DNA of 19,702 bases from an uncultured Chromatiaceae bacterium (GTDB lineage Bacteria > Pseudomonadota > Gammaproteobacteria > Enterobacterales > Alteromonadaceae). The translations under genes and the position numbers were made by a program. The DNA is taken from positions 1-19,702 of the forward strand of contig CAMLSF010000062.1 in NCBI GenBank assembly GCA_946482615.1, read 5' to 3'. A model generated the notes under the pieces. It was not told the origin of the DNA, did not search any database, and saw nothing but the letters and a program-made list of their open reading frames with translations. Of the stretch, positions 8,690-17,428 are shown in pieces; the first letter of the stretch is position 1; each line of letters opens with the position of its first letter.

Positions 8690-9735
8690 TGGCCAAGCTT
8701 ACTCTGGCCTTTATAGCTGAGCAGCTCAATGCTCAGCTAGTTGGAGACGCCACGGCACTGATTAGTGCCGTTGGTACATTAGAAGATGCAACAAGCTCTC
8801 AGTTAAGCTTTTTATCCAACAGCAAGTACCGCAAATTTTTACAGTCGACTCAAGCCGGTGCTGTGCTGATTAAAGCGGATGATCAAAGCTATTGCCCTGT
8901 GAATGCACTGATCGTGAATGATCCTTATGTGGCCTTCGCGAAAGTAGCGCAGCTATTAGATTCCACACCTGCTGCCGCTTATGGGCGGGGGCAGAATATA
9001 GTCATAGACCCTTCTGCTTCAGTGGCAGATTCAGCCGTCATAGGCCCCAATGTGGTGATTTCCGCTGGTGCCGTGATTGGCGAGAAGGTACAGATTGGCG
9101 CTGGTTGTTTTATCGGCGAAAATACCTTGATAGCAGATGGCTGTAAAATCTGGCCTAATGTGACTTTTTATCATGGTGTACAACTGGGTAAAAATTGTCT
9201 GGTGCACAGCGGTGCTGTGATAGGTGCTGATGGTTTTGGTTTTGCCAATGAACGCGGCCGTTGGCTGAAAATTCCTCAGGTAGGTACTGTTATTATAGGT
9301 GATGACACTGAAATCGGTGCCAATACCACCATAGACCGTGGCGCTTTGGGCGACACCGTCATTGGTAAAAACGTGATCCTGGATAACCAGGTCCAAATTG
9401 CTCACAACGTGCAGATTGGTGATCATACGGCCATTGCAGGTTGCACTGTCGTAGCAGGCAGCACTAAAATTGGCCGGTATTGTATTATTGGTGGTGCCTG
9501 CGCTATCAATGGCCATATGGAGATTTGTGATGGAGTGCAAATCACCGGTATGTCGATGATTATTAAATCTATTACCGAAAAAGGTATCTATTCATCCGGT
9601 ACTCCGGCCAGCACTAATCTGGAATGGCGGAAAAATAGTGTCCGGTTTCGTCAACTGGATCAGATGTATCAAAAATTACGGGAACTTGAACAGCAAATGG
9701 CTGCTTTGTCCCAACCGCCTTCAAAAGACGAATAA
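8689..9735 (+). CDS. lpxD: UDP-3-O-(3-hydroxyacyl)glucosamine N-acyltransferase
   Basis: LpxD adds the second 3-hydroxyacyl chain, from acyl-ACP, to the 2-amino group of UDP-3-O-acylglucosamine. This is the third step of lipid A synthesis, in the cytoplasm. The 348-residue protein (E. coli 341) has an N-terminal uridine-binding domain (about 1-100, with [14 protein letters not shown]). A left-handed beta-helix of hexapeptide repeats follows (about 105-310, e.g. [21 protein letters not shown]). The catalytic His is His239 in QIAHNVQIG, the same number as in E. coli. A C-terminal helix ends the protein ([19 protein letters not shown]). Its ATG overlaps the skp stop (TAATG), and fabZ follows after 17 bases. 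Confidence 0.98.
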   Translation: MAKLTLAFIAEQLNAQLVGDATALISAVGTLEDATSSQLSFLSNSKYRKFLQSTQAGAVLIKADDQSYCPVNALIVNDPYVAFAKVAQLLDSTPAAAYGRGQNIVIDPSASVADSAVIGPNVVISAGAVIGEKVQIGAGCFIGENTLIADGCKIWPNVTFYHGVQLGKNCLVHSGAVIGADGFGFANERGRWLKIPQVGTVIIGDDTEIGANTTIDRGALGDTVIGKNVILDNQVQIAHNVQIGDHTAIAGCTVVAGSTKIGRYCIIGGACAINGHMEICDGVQITGMSMIIKSITEKGIYSSGTPASTNLEWRKNSVRFRQLDQMYQKLRELEQQMAALSQPPSKDE

Positions 9736-9752
9736 AATAAAAGAGGTTCACT

Positions 9753-10205
9753 TTGGCTAACCAATTGAATATCCTTGAAATACAGGAAATCATGGCCTTG
9801 CTGCCACATCGCTATCCATTTTTAATGATCGACCGGGTTCTGGATTTCACTCCGGGCGAATCTTTAACTGCTATTAAAAACGTCACTATCAATGAGCCAA
9901 TTTTTACTGGCCATTTTCCTGCTATGCCTATTTTTCCTGGCGTATTGATTTTGGAAGCTCTGGCTCAGGCCACTGGTATTCTTGGCTTTAAAACAGTGAC
10001 TGAGCGCGCTGAAAACGAGCTGTATTTATTTGCTGCTATAGACGAAGCCCGTTTTAAGAAACCTGTTGTTCCTGGTGATCAACTGGTGCTGGAAGTGAAG
10101 TTTTTAAAAGAACGTCGTAATTTGTGGAAGTTTTATGGTGAAGCCAAAGTGGATGGCCAGGTCGTTTGTACTGCTGAACTGATGTGTGCCAGAAGAGAGC
10201 TTTAA
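9753..10205 (+). CDS. fabZ: 3-hydroxyacyl-ACP dehydratase FabZ, TTG start
   Basis: FabZ dehydrates 3-hydroxyacyl-ACP to trans-2-enoyl-ACP in fatty-acid elongation. It competes with LpxA and LpxD for the same 3-hydroxyacyl-ACP pool, which explains its place in this cluster. The 150-residue hot-dog-fold protein has [14 protein letters not shown] and the active-site block [17 protein letters not shown], with catalytic His54 and Glu68 at E. coli positions. It ends in ELMCARREL. The start is TTG, supported by the strong ribosome site AAGAGG about 7 bases upstream and by the family N-terminus. From memory, E. coli fabZ also uses TTG. One base separates its stop from the lpxA ATG. Confidence 0.97.
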   Translation: MANQLNILEIQEIMALLPHRYPFLMIDRVLDFTPGESLTAIKNVTINEPIFTGHFPAMPIFPGVLILEALAQATGILGFKTVTERAENELYLFAAIDEARFKKPVVPGDQLVLEVKFLKERRNLWKFYGEAKVDGQVVCTAELMCARREL

Positions 10206-10206
10206 T

Positions 10207-10977
10207 ATGATCCATCCTACCTCTGTGATCGAAACAGGTGCTGTACTTGGCCAAAACGTCAAAGTTGGACCATTTTGTTATATCGCCGCCAATGTAGTAG
10301 TGGGTGATAACACTGTGCTTGAATCTCATGTAGTGCTCAAAGGCCCTACAGTCATAGGCAAAGGCAATCATTTTTACCAGTTCACCAGCATAGGTGAAGA
10401 TTGTCAGGACAAAAAATACAAAGGTGAGCCGACTGAACTTGTTATCGGTGATCACAACGTATTCCGCGAAAACTGCACTGTTCACCGTGGCACAGTGCAG
10501 GACAAAGGTATCACCCGTATTGGTTCAAATAATCTCTTTATGAACAATACCCATGTCGCGCACGACTGCGTGATAGGCGACAACGTGATTTTTGCCAGCG
10601 GCGCTCAGTCGGCTGGGCATGTGCATGTTGGTGATTGGGCCATTTTAGGTGGCATGACGGGTATTCACCAGTTCTGCCATATTGGTGCTCACGCTTTTAT
10701 CGGTGGTGGTTCTATAGTGGTGAAAGATGTACCTCCTTACCTGATGGCTCATGGTGCTCATGCTGTACCAGCAGGTTTAAATGTCGAAGGTTTGAAACGT
10801 CGTGGCTTCAGCGCCGATGCGATTTTAGAAGTGCGCCGCGCTTATAAAGAAGTGTACCGTAAAGGTTTAACAGTGCAGGAAGCTCTGGATGCTCTGGCAG
10901 AAAAATCTGCCGAATTCCCTGAAGTCAAAGCCTTCACTGATTTTATCGCCAACTCCAGCCGTGGCATTATCCGCTGA
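10207..10977 (+). CDS. lpxA: UDP-N-acetylglucosamine 3-O-acyltransferase
   Basis: LpxA transfers a 3-hydroxyacyl chain from ACP to UDP-GlcNAc, the first step of lipid A synthesis. The 256-residue protein (E. coli 262) starts [15 protein letters not shown] and is a left-handed beta-helix of hexapeptide repeats to about residue 190. A helical C-terminus follows, with EGLKRRGFS and [13 protein letters not shown]. The catalytic His is His119 in HVAHDC (E. coli His125). The chain-length 'ruler' position is Gly167 in AFIGGGS, equivalent to E. coli Gly173. This is compatible with a long acyl chain, but length cannot be fixed from one residue. I reject an upstream in-frame GTG (10186), which would lie inside fabZ. 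The TGA overlaps the lpxB ATG (TGATG). Confidence 0.97.
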   Translation: MIHPTSVIETGAVLGQNVKVGPFCYIAANVVVGDNTVLESHVVLKGPTVIGKGNHFYQFTSIGEDCQDKKYKGEPTELVIGDHNVFRENCTVHRGTVQDKGITRIGSNNLFMNNTHVAHDCVIGDNVIFASGAQSAGHVHVGDWAILGGMTGIHQFCHIGAHAFIGGGSIVVKDVPPYLMAHGAHAVPAGLNVEGLKRRGFSADAILEVRRAYKEVYRKGLTVQEALDALAEKSAEFPEVKAFTDFIANSSRGIIR

Positions 10978-12137
10978 TGATACAAGCGCAATCCAGGGTG
11001 AAAATTGCCTTAGTCGCCGGGGAACACTCCGGCGATATTTTAGGTGCTGATTTGATCCGTGCTTTAAAGCAGCTGTATCCGCAAGCCGAATTTTATGGCA
11101 TAGGCGGTGAGCGGATGAAAGCGGAAGGCTTTAGCGCTTTGTTTGATATGGAAGAGCTGGCGGTGATGGGCATAGTGGAAGTGTTAGGCCGCTTGCCTCG
11201 TTTGCTTAAGGTTCGTTAAGAGCTGCTACAGCATCTGACTGCCACTCAACCTGATGTGTTTATTGGCATTGACGCACCGGATTTTAATATTCCGGTGGAG
11301 CTCAAACTCAAAGCCGCTGGTATTAAAACTGTGCATTATGTCAGCCCTTCGGTCTGGGCCTGGCGACAAAAACGTATCTTTAAAATCGCCAAAGCCACCC
11401 ATATGGTGCTGGCGTTATTACCTTTTGAAAAGGCCTTTTACGATAAATTTGCTGTGCCCTGCAGCTTTGTTGGCCATACCCTGGCCGACCAAATGCCGCT
11501 GCAGCCGGATAAAGCTGCTGCTAAAACAGAGCTGGGCTTAAACAGCGATGCGCCAGTGCTGGCGATCATGCCGGGCAGCAGAACCAATGAAATCAAGTTA
11601 TTAGCTGCAGATTATTTAAGTGCTGCTGCAGAGCTTAAAGCTCAGCAACCAAATTTACAGCTGATTTGTAATATGGTGACAGAACAAAAAGCAGAGTTGT
11701 TCCGCCAGATCAAACAGCAGGTTGCGCCTGATTTAGCAGTGCAACTGGAAACAGGCAAAGCCCGCACCGTTTTAACTGCGGCAGATGCGGTCTTTATTGC
11801 CTCAGGCACAGCCACGCTGGAAGCCATGCTGGCCAAAACCGCTATGGTGGTCGGTTATAAGATGAACTGGCTGACGCATCAAATCGCCAAACGTTTGGTG
11901 AAACTGAAGTTTTTCAGCCTGCCGAATTTATTGGCCGACAAAGCTTTAGTGACGGAACTGCTGCAGGATCAGGTCACAGTGCAGAACTTAGTCAAAGCTA
12001 TGGCGCCTTTATTACAGGATCAACAAGCGCGGCAAGCATGCGTGGGTTCTTTTACAGAGCTGCATCAATTAATTCGTTGTAATGCCAGTGAACAGGCTGC
12101 TGCAGCAATAGCAAAAGTAATGGAAGATGCGGTATGA
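10977..12137 (+). pseudogene. lpxB: Lipid-A-disaccharide synthase interrupted by an in-frame TAA
   Basis: LpxB (GT19 family) joins UDP-2,3-diacylglucosamine to lipid X to give the lipid A disaccharide. Read through, this is a 386-position protein, against 382 in E. coli. Codons 1-80 encode a clean N-terminus ([40 protein letters not shown]). Codon 81 is TAA (11217-11219). From codon 82 homology resumes in the same frame ([86 protein letters not shown]). The conserved Asp near residue 99 (E. coli Asp98) falls in the downstream part. No frameshift is involved: one base change (for example CAA to TAA) explains it. Reinitiation at GTG 11256 would omit the N-terminal glycine-rich loop. Sequence error, a true nonsense mutation or readthrough cannot be separated from this sequence. 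The stop overlaps the rnhB start by four bases (ATGA). Confidence 0.93.
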
Positions 12138-12769
12138 GTCTGAAAGCTCTGAATGCTGAAACTTACCAGCGACCACAGGTACAACTGATTTGTGGTGTCG
12201 ACGAAGTAGGGCGTGGCCCGCTGGTGGGCGCTGTGGTGACAGCTGCAGTGATCCTTGATCCGAATAACCCTGTTGTCGGTTTAAACGACTCGAAAAAACT
12301 GTCTGAAAAAAAACGGCTGCAACTTGCTGAAGAAATTAAAGCCAAAGCCTTAAGCTGGAGCTTAGGCCGTGCTGAAGTGCACGAAATTGATAGTTTAAAT
12401 ATCTTACACGCCACTATGCTGGCGATGACCCGAGCTGTAGAGGGTCTGCATATCAAGCCGGAATGGGCCTTAATAGACGGCAACCGTGTACCGAAAGATA
12501 TAGCTGTGCAGGCCAGTGCTGTGGTCAAAGGTGATGCTTTGGTGCCGGAAATCAGCGCCGCTTCTATTCTGGCCAAAGTGGCGCGCGATGAAGAAATGCA
12601 GCAACTGGATGCAGCTTATCCGCACTATGGTTTTGCCGGTCATAAAGGCTATCCAACAGCTGAACACTTAGCTGCTATTAAAACCCATGGTGTGATAGCA
12701 GAGCACAGACGCAGCTTTAAACCAGTACGGGATGTGCTGGACTCTTTGGCAGAGGCAGTGCATGGCTGA
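12134..12769 (+). CDS. rnhB: Ribonuclease HII
   Basis: RNase HII nicks 5' of ribonucleotides embedded in DNA and degrades RNA in RNA-DNA hybrids. The 211-residue protein (E. coli 198) carries the DEDD catalytic set: Asp and Glu in [13 protein letters not shown] (about residues 21-33), Asp in [10 protein letters not shown] (about 115), and Asp in [14 protein letters not shown] (about 150). [12 protein letters not shown] and [15 protein letters not shown] are also typical. A short N-terminal extension ([15 protein letters not shown]) precedes the domain. Its ATG overlaps the lpxB TGA (ATGA), so its expression may depend on ribosomes reaching the end of lpxB. The premature stop in lpxB could therefore have polar effects, which is inference. 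Its last eight bases overlap dnaE. Confidence 0.97.
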   Translation: MSLKALNAETYQRPQVQLICGVDEVGRGPLVGAVVTAAVILDPNNPVVGLNDSKKLSEKKRLQLAEEIKAKALSWSLGRAEVHEIDSLNILHATMLAMTRAVEGLHIKPEWALIDGNRVPKDIAVQASAVVKGDALVPEISAASILAKVARDEEMQQLDAAYPHYGFAGHKGYPTAEHLAAIKTHGVIAEHRRSFKPVRDVLDSLAEAVHG

Positions 12770-15700
12770 GCCGGGTTTTATTCATTTACGGGTGCACAGC
12801 GACTTTTCTATGGTCGATGGCATCAAAAAAATAAAGCCTATTGTTAAAGCGGCAAAAGAGCTGAATATGCCTGCGCTGGCTTTAACAGACCAGATGAATA
12901 TGTGTGGTCTGGTGCGTTTTTACAGCACGGCGCATGAAGCTGGTATTAAGCCTATAGTAGGGGCTGATTTGTGGGTACAGCATCCACTCTTTCCGGGCGA
13001 AGCCTGTCGTTTATTAATTTTGGCAGCCGACAACACTGGCTACCAAAACCTGACCATGTTGTTATCCAAAGCCTACTTACGTGGCCATGTGAATCACAAG
13101 CCGCAAATTGACCATGACTGGCTGGTGGAATACAAAGAAGGCCTGATGGTGTTGTCAGGAGCCAAAGATGGCCCTTTAGGCAAAGCCTTAATTAAAGGCA
13201 ATGCACCCAGCGCTTTGGCTTTAGTGCAGTTTTATCGTGAACATTTCCCCAACAGGTTTTTTATTGAATTAACCCGTACCGGCCGCCCTGACGAAGAAAC
13301 TTATATTCAGGCCGCTGTTGAACTGGCCGAGCGTGAGCAATTGCCTGTAGTCGCCACCAACGAAGTGGTGATGTTAAGTCCGGACGATTTTCCGGCCCAC
13401 GAAATCCGGGTGGCTATTCATGATGGTTACACCTTAGAAGATAAAAGACGGCCAAAAAATTACAGCGAGCAGCAGTATCTGCGCTCAGCAGAAGAGATGC
13501 TGGAGCTGTTTTCCGATATACCGGAAGCGCTGCAAAACTCGGTTGAAATCGCCAAACGATGTAATGTCACCATACGATTAGGTGAATACTTCCTGCCGGC
13601 TTTTCCGACCGGTGGTTTATCTGACGCTGATTTTTTGGTGTTAAAATCCAAAGAAGGTCTGGAAAAACGTTTACTGCAGTTATTTCCCGATCCGCAAGTG
13701 CGTGCTGAACGACGAGCTGAGTACGATGAACGTCTGGATATCGAGCTGGGTGTAATCAACCAGATGGGGTTTCCCGGCTACTTCCTGGTGGTGATGGAAT
13801 TTATCCAGTGGAGTAAAGACAATGATATTCCTGTAGGCCCTGGCCGGGGTTCTGGTGCCGGTTCTTTAGTGGCTTATGCGCTGAGTATTACCGATCTTGA
13901 TCCGCTGGAATTTGATTTACTGTTCGAACGTTTCTTAAACCCTGAGCGGGTGTCTATGCCTGACTTCGACGTCGACTTTTGTATGGACAGACGCGACGAG
14001 GTGATAGAACACGTTTCTGACATGTATGGCCGCGAAGCCGTATCTCAGATTATCACTTTCGGTACTATGGCGGCCAAAGCGGTAATCCGCGACGTAGGCC
14101 GGGTTTTGGGTCATCCTTATGGTTTTGTTGACCGCATTTCCAAACTGATCCCACCGACGCCTGGCATGACGCTGGAACAGGCCTTTAAAGAAGAGCCCCG
14201 TTTACCTGAGCTTTATGAAGCCGATCAGGAAGTCAAAGATCTGATCGACATGGCGCGTCAGCTGGAAGGTGTCACCCGGAACGCCGGTAAACACGCCGGT
14301 GGTGTGGTAATAGCCCCAACAAAAATTACCGACTTTGCGCCAGTCTATTGTGACGAAGAGGGCAATAACCCTGTCACCCAGTTTGATAAAAACGACGTCG
14401 AATACGCAGGTCTGGTCAAGTTCGACTTCCTTGGTTTGCGTACCCTGACCATATTGCAGTGGGCTGTCAATATGGCCAACGAGCGTTTAAAGCGTGAAGG
14501 CAAACCACTGGTCGATATCAATACCATTCCGCTGACGGATAAAAAAAGCTACGACATGCTGATGAAAGCTGATACCACGGCCGTATTCCAGCTGGAAAGT
14601 CGTGGTATGAAAGACTTAATACGCCGTCTGCAGCCTGACTGTTTCGAAGATATGATAGCCCTTGTGGCGCTGTTCCGGCCTGGTCCTTTACAGTCAGGTA
14701 TGGTGGATAACTTTATCGACCGTAAACGCGGCCGGGAAGAAATTTCCTATCCGGATTCGACCTGGCAGCACGAGTCGCTCAAACCCATACTGGAACCCAC
14801 TTACGGCATTATCCTGTATCAGGAACAGGTAATGCAGATAGCGCAGGTGTTGTCTGGTTATTCGCTGGGTGGCGCTGACTTATTACGCCGCGCCATGGGT
14901 AAAAAGAAACCCGAAGAGATGGCCAAGCAGCGTGATACCTTCCGCGATGGCGCTGTCGCCAATGGTGTTGATGCCGAACTGTCGATGAAAATTTTCGACC
15001 TGGTAGAGAAGTTCGCGGGTTACGGTTTTAACAAATCTCACTCTGCTGCCTACGCTTTAGTGTCCTATCAAACCCTGTGGATGAAGGCACATTATCCGGC
15101 TGAGTTTATGGCCGCTGTGATGTCAGCCGATATGGATAACACAGACAAAATAGTGATTTTGGTGGATGAATGTGAGCATATGAAGCTCAAACTGATCCCG
15201 CCTGATGTCAATTCGGGTTTGTATAAGTTCACTGTCAACCGCCAGGGCCATATAGTCTATGGCATAGGCGCTATTAAAGGGGTGGGCGAAGGTCCGGTCG
15301 AAGCTATTTTAGCGGCGCGGGCTAAACACGGAAGCTTCACCGATTTGTTCGACTTCTGTAATAAAGTGGATTTAAAACAGCTGAATCGCCGCGTGATAGA
15401 AAAGCTGATTTTATCCGGTGCTATGGACCAGCTTGGCCCCCACCGTGCTGCTATGATGGCGACTTTAGAAGAAGCGATGAAAGGGGCAGAGCAGCAGGCC
15501 AAAGCTGAAGCTATGGGCCAGTCTGATTTGTTTGGATTAATGGCACCAGAGCCTGAACACGCCGCCAGTGCCTTTAAACAAGTGCCGATCTGGCCGGATG
15601 AAGTTTGGCTGGAAGGGGAACGTGAAACCTTAGGTCTATACCTGACAGGCCATCCGATCAACCGCTATCTGGAAGAGTTACCTCATTACAGCTCTGGCCG

Positions 15701-16232
15701 TTTAGTTGATATGCAGCCGGGCCGTCGTGATCAGGTGGTGCATGCCGCAGGTTTAGTCTTGTCTGTGCGCACTATGATCAATAAAAAGGGCAGACGTTGG
15801 GCTATTGTCACTTTAGATGACAAATCTGCGCGCTTAGATGTACGTTTTTTCCCCGAACAGTTTGAAAACTTCGAGCATTTGCTGCAAAAAGACAAAATAT
15901 TGGTGGTGTCCGGACAGGTCAGCTTTGATGATTTCAGTGGCGGCCTTACAATGTCCGGCCGCGAAGTAGTGGATATCATAGCTGCGCGGGAAAAATGCTT
16001 AAAATCCCTGACCTTAACTGTACATCAACAGCAAATGGGGCTGGATTATCTGCAAAAACTGCAGCAAGCTATGCACGAATTTAAATTAGGCACAGTGCCT
16101 GTGAAGCTGGTGTACCAGCGCGACGAAGGTCAAGTCACAATGGCATTGGGCACCGAATGGTGGGTAACTCCTACCGATGCTTTGTTGCATCAATTGCGAC
16201 AATTAGCAACAATACAACTGGATTTTCATTAA
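12762..16232 (+). CDS. dnaE: DNA polymerase III alpha subunit
   Basis: DnaE is the catalytic subunit of the replicative polymerase. The 1156-residue protein (E. coli 1160) begins [20 protein letters not shown], the N-terminal PHP domain (to about 270). The polymerase active-site aspartates fall at E. coli positions: Asp401 and Asp403 in PDFDVDF, and Asp555 in [21 protein letters not shown] precedes them. The internal beta-clamp-binding motif is QSDLF (920-924), again at the E. coli position. An OB fold follows (about 985-1070, [23 protein letters not shown]). I chose the ATG at 12762 because it matches the family N-terminus. An in-frame ATG at 12732 would add ten unrelated residues. It overlaps rnhB by eight bases and is followed by accA after 17 bases. 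Confidence 0.98.
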   Translation: MAEPGFIHLRVHSDFSMVDGIKKIKPIVKAAKELNMPALALTDQMNMCGLVRFYSTAHEAGIKPIVGADLWVQHPLFPGEACRLLILAADNTGYQNLTMLLSKAYLRGHVNHKPQIDHDWLVEYKEGLMVLSGAKDGPLGKALIKGNAPSALALVQFYREHFPNRFFIELTRTGRPDEETYIQAAVELAEREQLPVVATNEVVMLSPDDFPAHEIRVAIHDGYTLEDKRRPKNYSEQQYLRSAEEMLELFSDIPEALQNSVEIAKRCNVTIRLGEYFLPAFPTGGLSDADFLVLKSKEGLEKRLLQLFPDPQVRAERRAEYDERLDIELGVINQMGFPGYFLVVMEFIQWSKDNDIPVGPGRGSGAGSLVAYALSITDLDPLEFDLLFERFLNPERVSMPDFDVDFCMDRRDEVIEHVSDMYGREAVSQIITFGTMAAKAVIRDVGRVLGHPYGFVDRISKLIPPTPGMTLEQAFKEEPRLPELYEADQEVKDLIDMARQLEGVTRNAGKHAGGVVIAPTKITDFAPVYCDEEGNNPVTQFDKNDVEYAGLVKFDFLGLRTLTILQWAVNMANERLKREGKPLVDINTIPLTDKKSYDMLMKADTTAVFQLESRGMKDLIRRLQPDCFEDMIALVALFRPGPLQSGMVDNFIDRKRGREEISYPDSTWQHESLKPILEPTYGIILYQEQVMQIAQVLSGYSLGGADLLRRAMGKKKPEEMAKQRDTFRDGAVANGVDAELSMKIFDLVEKFAGYGFNKSHSAAYALVSYQTLWMKAHYPAEFMAAVMSADMDNTDKIVILVDECEHMKLKLIPPDVNSGLYKFTVNRQGHIVYGIGAIKGVGEGPVEAILAARAKHGSFTDLFDFCNKVDLKQLNRRVIEKLILSGAMDQLGPHRAAMMATLEEAMKGAEQQAKAEAMGQSDLFGLMAPEPEHAASAFKQVPIWPDEVWLEGERETLGLYLTGHPINRYLEELPHYSSGRLVDMQPGRRDQVVHAAGLVLSVRTMINKKGRRWAIVTLDDKSARLDVRFFPEQFENFEHLLQKDKILVVSGQVSFDDFSGGLTMSGREVVDIIAAREKCLKSLTLTVHQQQMGLDYLQKLQQAMHEFKLGTVPVKLVYQRDEGQVTMALGTEWWVTPTDALLHQLRQLATIQLDFH

Positions 16233-16249
16233 TTAGGTAGTGACAGTCG

Positions 16250-17206
16250 ATGATGCTGAATTATTTAGAGTTTGAGCAACCGATTGCGGAACTTGAAGCC
16301 AAAATAGAAGAACTTCGCAAAGTAAGCCGCAATGGCGAGTTTGATCTCGGCCTTGAAGAAGAAGTAAACAAGCTGAAGGAAAAAAGCTTAACTCTGACCA
16401 AAAAGATTTTTGCAGAATTAGGTGCCTGGCAGGTTGCTCAATTAGCCCGTCATCCGTTGCGTCCTTACACGCTGGATTACATTAAACATATTTTCACTGA
16501 CTTTGACGAGTTTGCCGGTGATCGCACTTTTGCCAACGATCCGGCTATCGTCTGTGGTACAGCCCGTTTAGGTGACAAAACCGTGATGGTGATTGGTCAT
16601 CAGAAAGGCCGCGACACCTCAGAGAAAATCAAACGTAACTTTGGTATGCCAAAACCTGAAGGTTACCGCAAAGCCTTACGTATGATGGAAATGGCGGAAC
16701 GTTTTAATTTGCCAATTATTACCTTTATCGACACGCCTGGTGCTTATCCTGGTGTTGGCGCTGAAGAGCGTGGCCAAAGTGAAGCTATAGCCCGTAACCT
16801 GAAAGTCATGGCTGGTCTGAAAGTGCCGGTGCTTTGTACTGTGATAGGCGAGGGTGGTTCTGGTGGTGCTTTAGCTATAGGTGTTGGCGATCAGGTCAAC
16901 ATGCTGCAATACAGCACCTATTCGGTGATTTCGCCTGAAGGTTGTGCTTCAATTTTATGGAAAAGCGCGGATAAAGCGCCGATCGCTGCCGATGCCATGG
17001 GCATTACAGCTCCACGCTTAAAAGAGCTGAATCTGATTGACGAAATCGTCAGTGAGCCTTTAGGTGGCGCGCACCGTAATCACGAACAAATGGCACAAAG
17101 CTTAAAGCAGGCCCTGTTACGTGATTTAGCCAAGCTGGAGAAACTCAGCCTTGAAGACTTACTGGACAGACGCTATAAGCGCCTGATGTCTTTTGGCTAT
17201 TGCTGA
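16250..17206 (+). CDS. accA: Acetyl-CoA carboxylase carboxyltransferase subunit alpha
   Basis: AccA, with AccD, forms the carboxyltransferase that makes malonyl-CoA, the first committed step of fatty-acid synthesis. The 318-residue protein aligns fully with E. coli AccA (319 aa): [17 protein letters not shown] at the start, [52 protein letters not shown], and the glycine-rich [35 protein letters not shown] and a C-terminal [12 protein letters not shown] complete the match. Two consecutive ATGs occur at 16250 and 16253; the first gives the family N-terminus. It lies 17 bases after dnaE and is probably the last gene of the lpx-dnaE transcription unit, because a terminator follows. Confidence 0.98.
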   Translation: MMLNYLEFEQPIAELEAKIEELRKVSRNGEFDLGLEEEVNKLKEKSLTLTKKIFAELGAWQVAQLARHPLRPYTLDYIKHIFTDFDEFAGDRTFANDPAIVCGTARLGDKTVMVIGHQKGRDTSEKIKRNFGMPKPEGYRKALRMMEMAERFNLPIITFIDTPGAYPGVGAEERGQSEAIARNLKVMAGLKVPVLCTVIGEGGSGGALAIGVGDQVNMLQYSTYSVISPEGCASILWKSADKAPIAADAMGITAPRLKELNLIDEIVSEPLGGAHRNHEQMAQSLKQALLRDLAKLEKLSLEDLLDRRYKRLMSFGYC

Positions 17207-17257
17207 TATAGCCGTCGTACTTGAAGCTGCAGCTGGCCTGCGCGCATAAAGAGTAAC

Positions 17258-17278
17258 GGGCGGGGATAAACCCAGCCC
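17258..17278. repeat. REP-like imperfect palindrome between accA and tilS
   Basis: On the + strand, GGGC-G-GGG (17258-17265) pairs with CCC-A-GCCC (17271-17278) around an ATAAA loop, with a single central G/A mismatch. On the - strand it reads GGGCTGGG-TTTAT-CCCCGCCC, resembling the GC-rich REP palindromes scattered between genes in Pseudomonas and related bacteria. It lies just upstream of, and separate from, the accA terminator. A perfect 10-base palindrome (AGCTGCAGCT, 17225-17234) precedes it. Copy number elsewhere cannot be judged from this window. Confidence 0.5.
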
Positions 17279-17282
17279 CTGC

Positions 17283-17304
17283 AAGCCGCCTCAAGGCGGC
17301 TTTT
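17283..17304 (+). terminator. Rho-independent terminator after accA
   Basis: A perfect eight-pair stem (AAGCCGCC 17283-17290 with GGCGGCTT 17295-17302) around a TCAA loop ends in TTTT (17301-17304). It should stop transcription from the dnaE-accA unit before tilS. The T-run is short, and the tandem repeat begins on the very next base. Confidence 0.85.
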
Positions 17305-17406
17305 ATGTGCATGGAAGGACGGTATGTCGAAAATGCAGGGAGTACATTTTCGACGATGTGCATGGAAGGACGGTATGTCGCAACTGTCGGGAACCTTGTT
17401 GCGACG
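17305..17406 (+). repeat. Two tandem 51-bp hairpin repeats before tilS
   Basis: Unit 1 is 17305-17355 and unit 2 is 17356-17406. The first 25 bases of each unit are identical, as are the last five (CGACG); the 21 bases between vary. Each unit forms a stem-loop: 17326-17335 with 17345-17354 in unit 1 (ten perfect pairs), and 17377-17384 with 17398-17405 in unit 2 (eight perfect pairs). Two stem positions differ between units by compensatory change (A-T to C-G at pairs 17330/17350 versus 17381/17401, and at 17333/17347 versus 17384/17398). The loops keep GGGA. The identical core contains GGAAGGA followed by four bases and an ATG, so each unit looks like a ribosome site plus start codon placed just before a hairpin. 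The 51-bp period preserves reading frame, and all three forward frames stay open through both units. Confidence 0.85.
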
Positions 17407-17428
17407 ATTGTTTAGGGGCTTGTTTTAA
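17324..17428 (+). CDS. Possible 34-residue leader peptide coupled to tilS
   Basis: An ATG in repeat unit 1, with AAGGA four bases upstream, opens a 34-codon frame. A second in-frame ATG occurs in unit 2 (17375), also with AAGGA, and would give a 17-residue peptide (MSQLSGTLLRRLFRGLF). The repeated part reads CAWKDGMS in both units. The frame ends in TAA at 17426-17428, whose last base is the first base of the tilS ATG, the same TAATG arrangement seen at cdsA-dxr, dxr-rseP and skp-lpxD. The product would be small, basic and C-terminally hydrophobic. I recognise no family. It may be an accident of the repeat, since the other two forward frames are also open. Confidence 0.35.
   Translation: MSKMQGVHFRRCAWKDGMSQLSGTLLRRLFRGLF

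Noticed and set aside
9031..9540. A 169-codon open frame on the - strand inside lpxD
   Set aside because: It lies opposite the hexapeptide-repeat region of lpxD, whose repetitive codons keep the antisense frame open. The product is low-complexity, rich in T, N and S, with no recognisable family.
9681..9687. Exact sigma-E -35 word GGAACTT just before fabZ
   Set aside because: No TCTGA- or TCAAA-like -10 sits at 15-18 bases, and the word encodes the Glu-Leu of the lpxD C-terminal helix.
10054..10485. A 143-codon - strand frame across the fabZ-lpxA junction
   Set aside because: It is antisense to two well-supported genes, has no plausible ribosome site that I can see, and resembles no known protein.
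11200..11260. lpxB as two separate genes, or as a frameshift
   Set aside because: Both halves are in the same frame, so it is not a frameshift. The downstream piece has only a GTG at 11256 without a good ribosome site, and it begins in the middle of the conserved domain. One interrupted gene is the simpler reading.
12732..12762. Earlier in-frame ATG for dnaE adding ten residues
   Set aside because: The extra residues do not match the DnaE N-terminus, whereas [14 protein letters not shown] from 12762 does.
15257..15661. A 134-codon - strand frame inside dnaE, with similar shadows at 1442-1786, 5228-5608 and 12163-12576
   Set aside because: All are antisense to conserved essential genes and have shadow-type composition.
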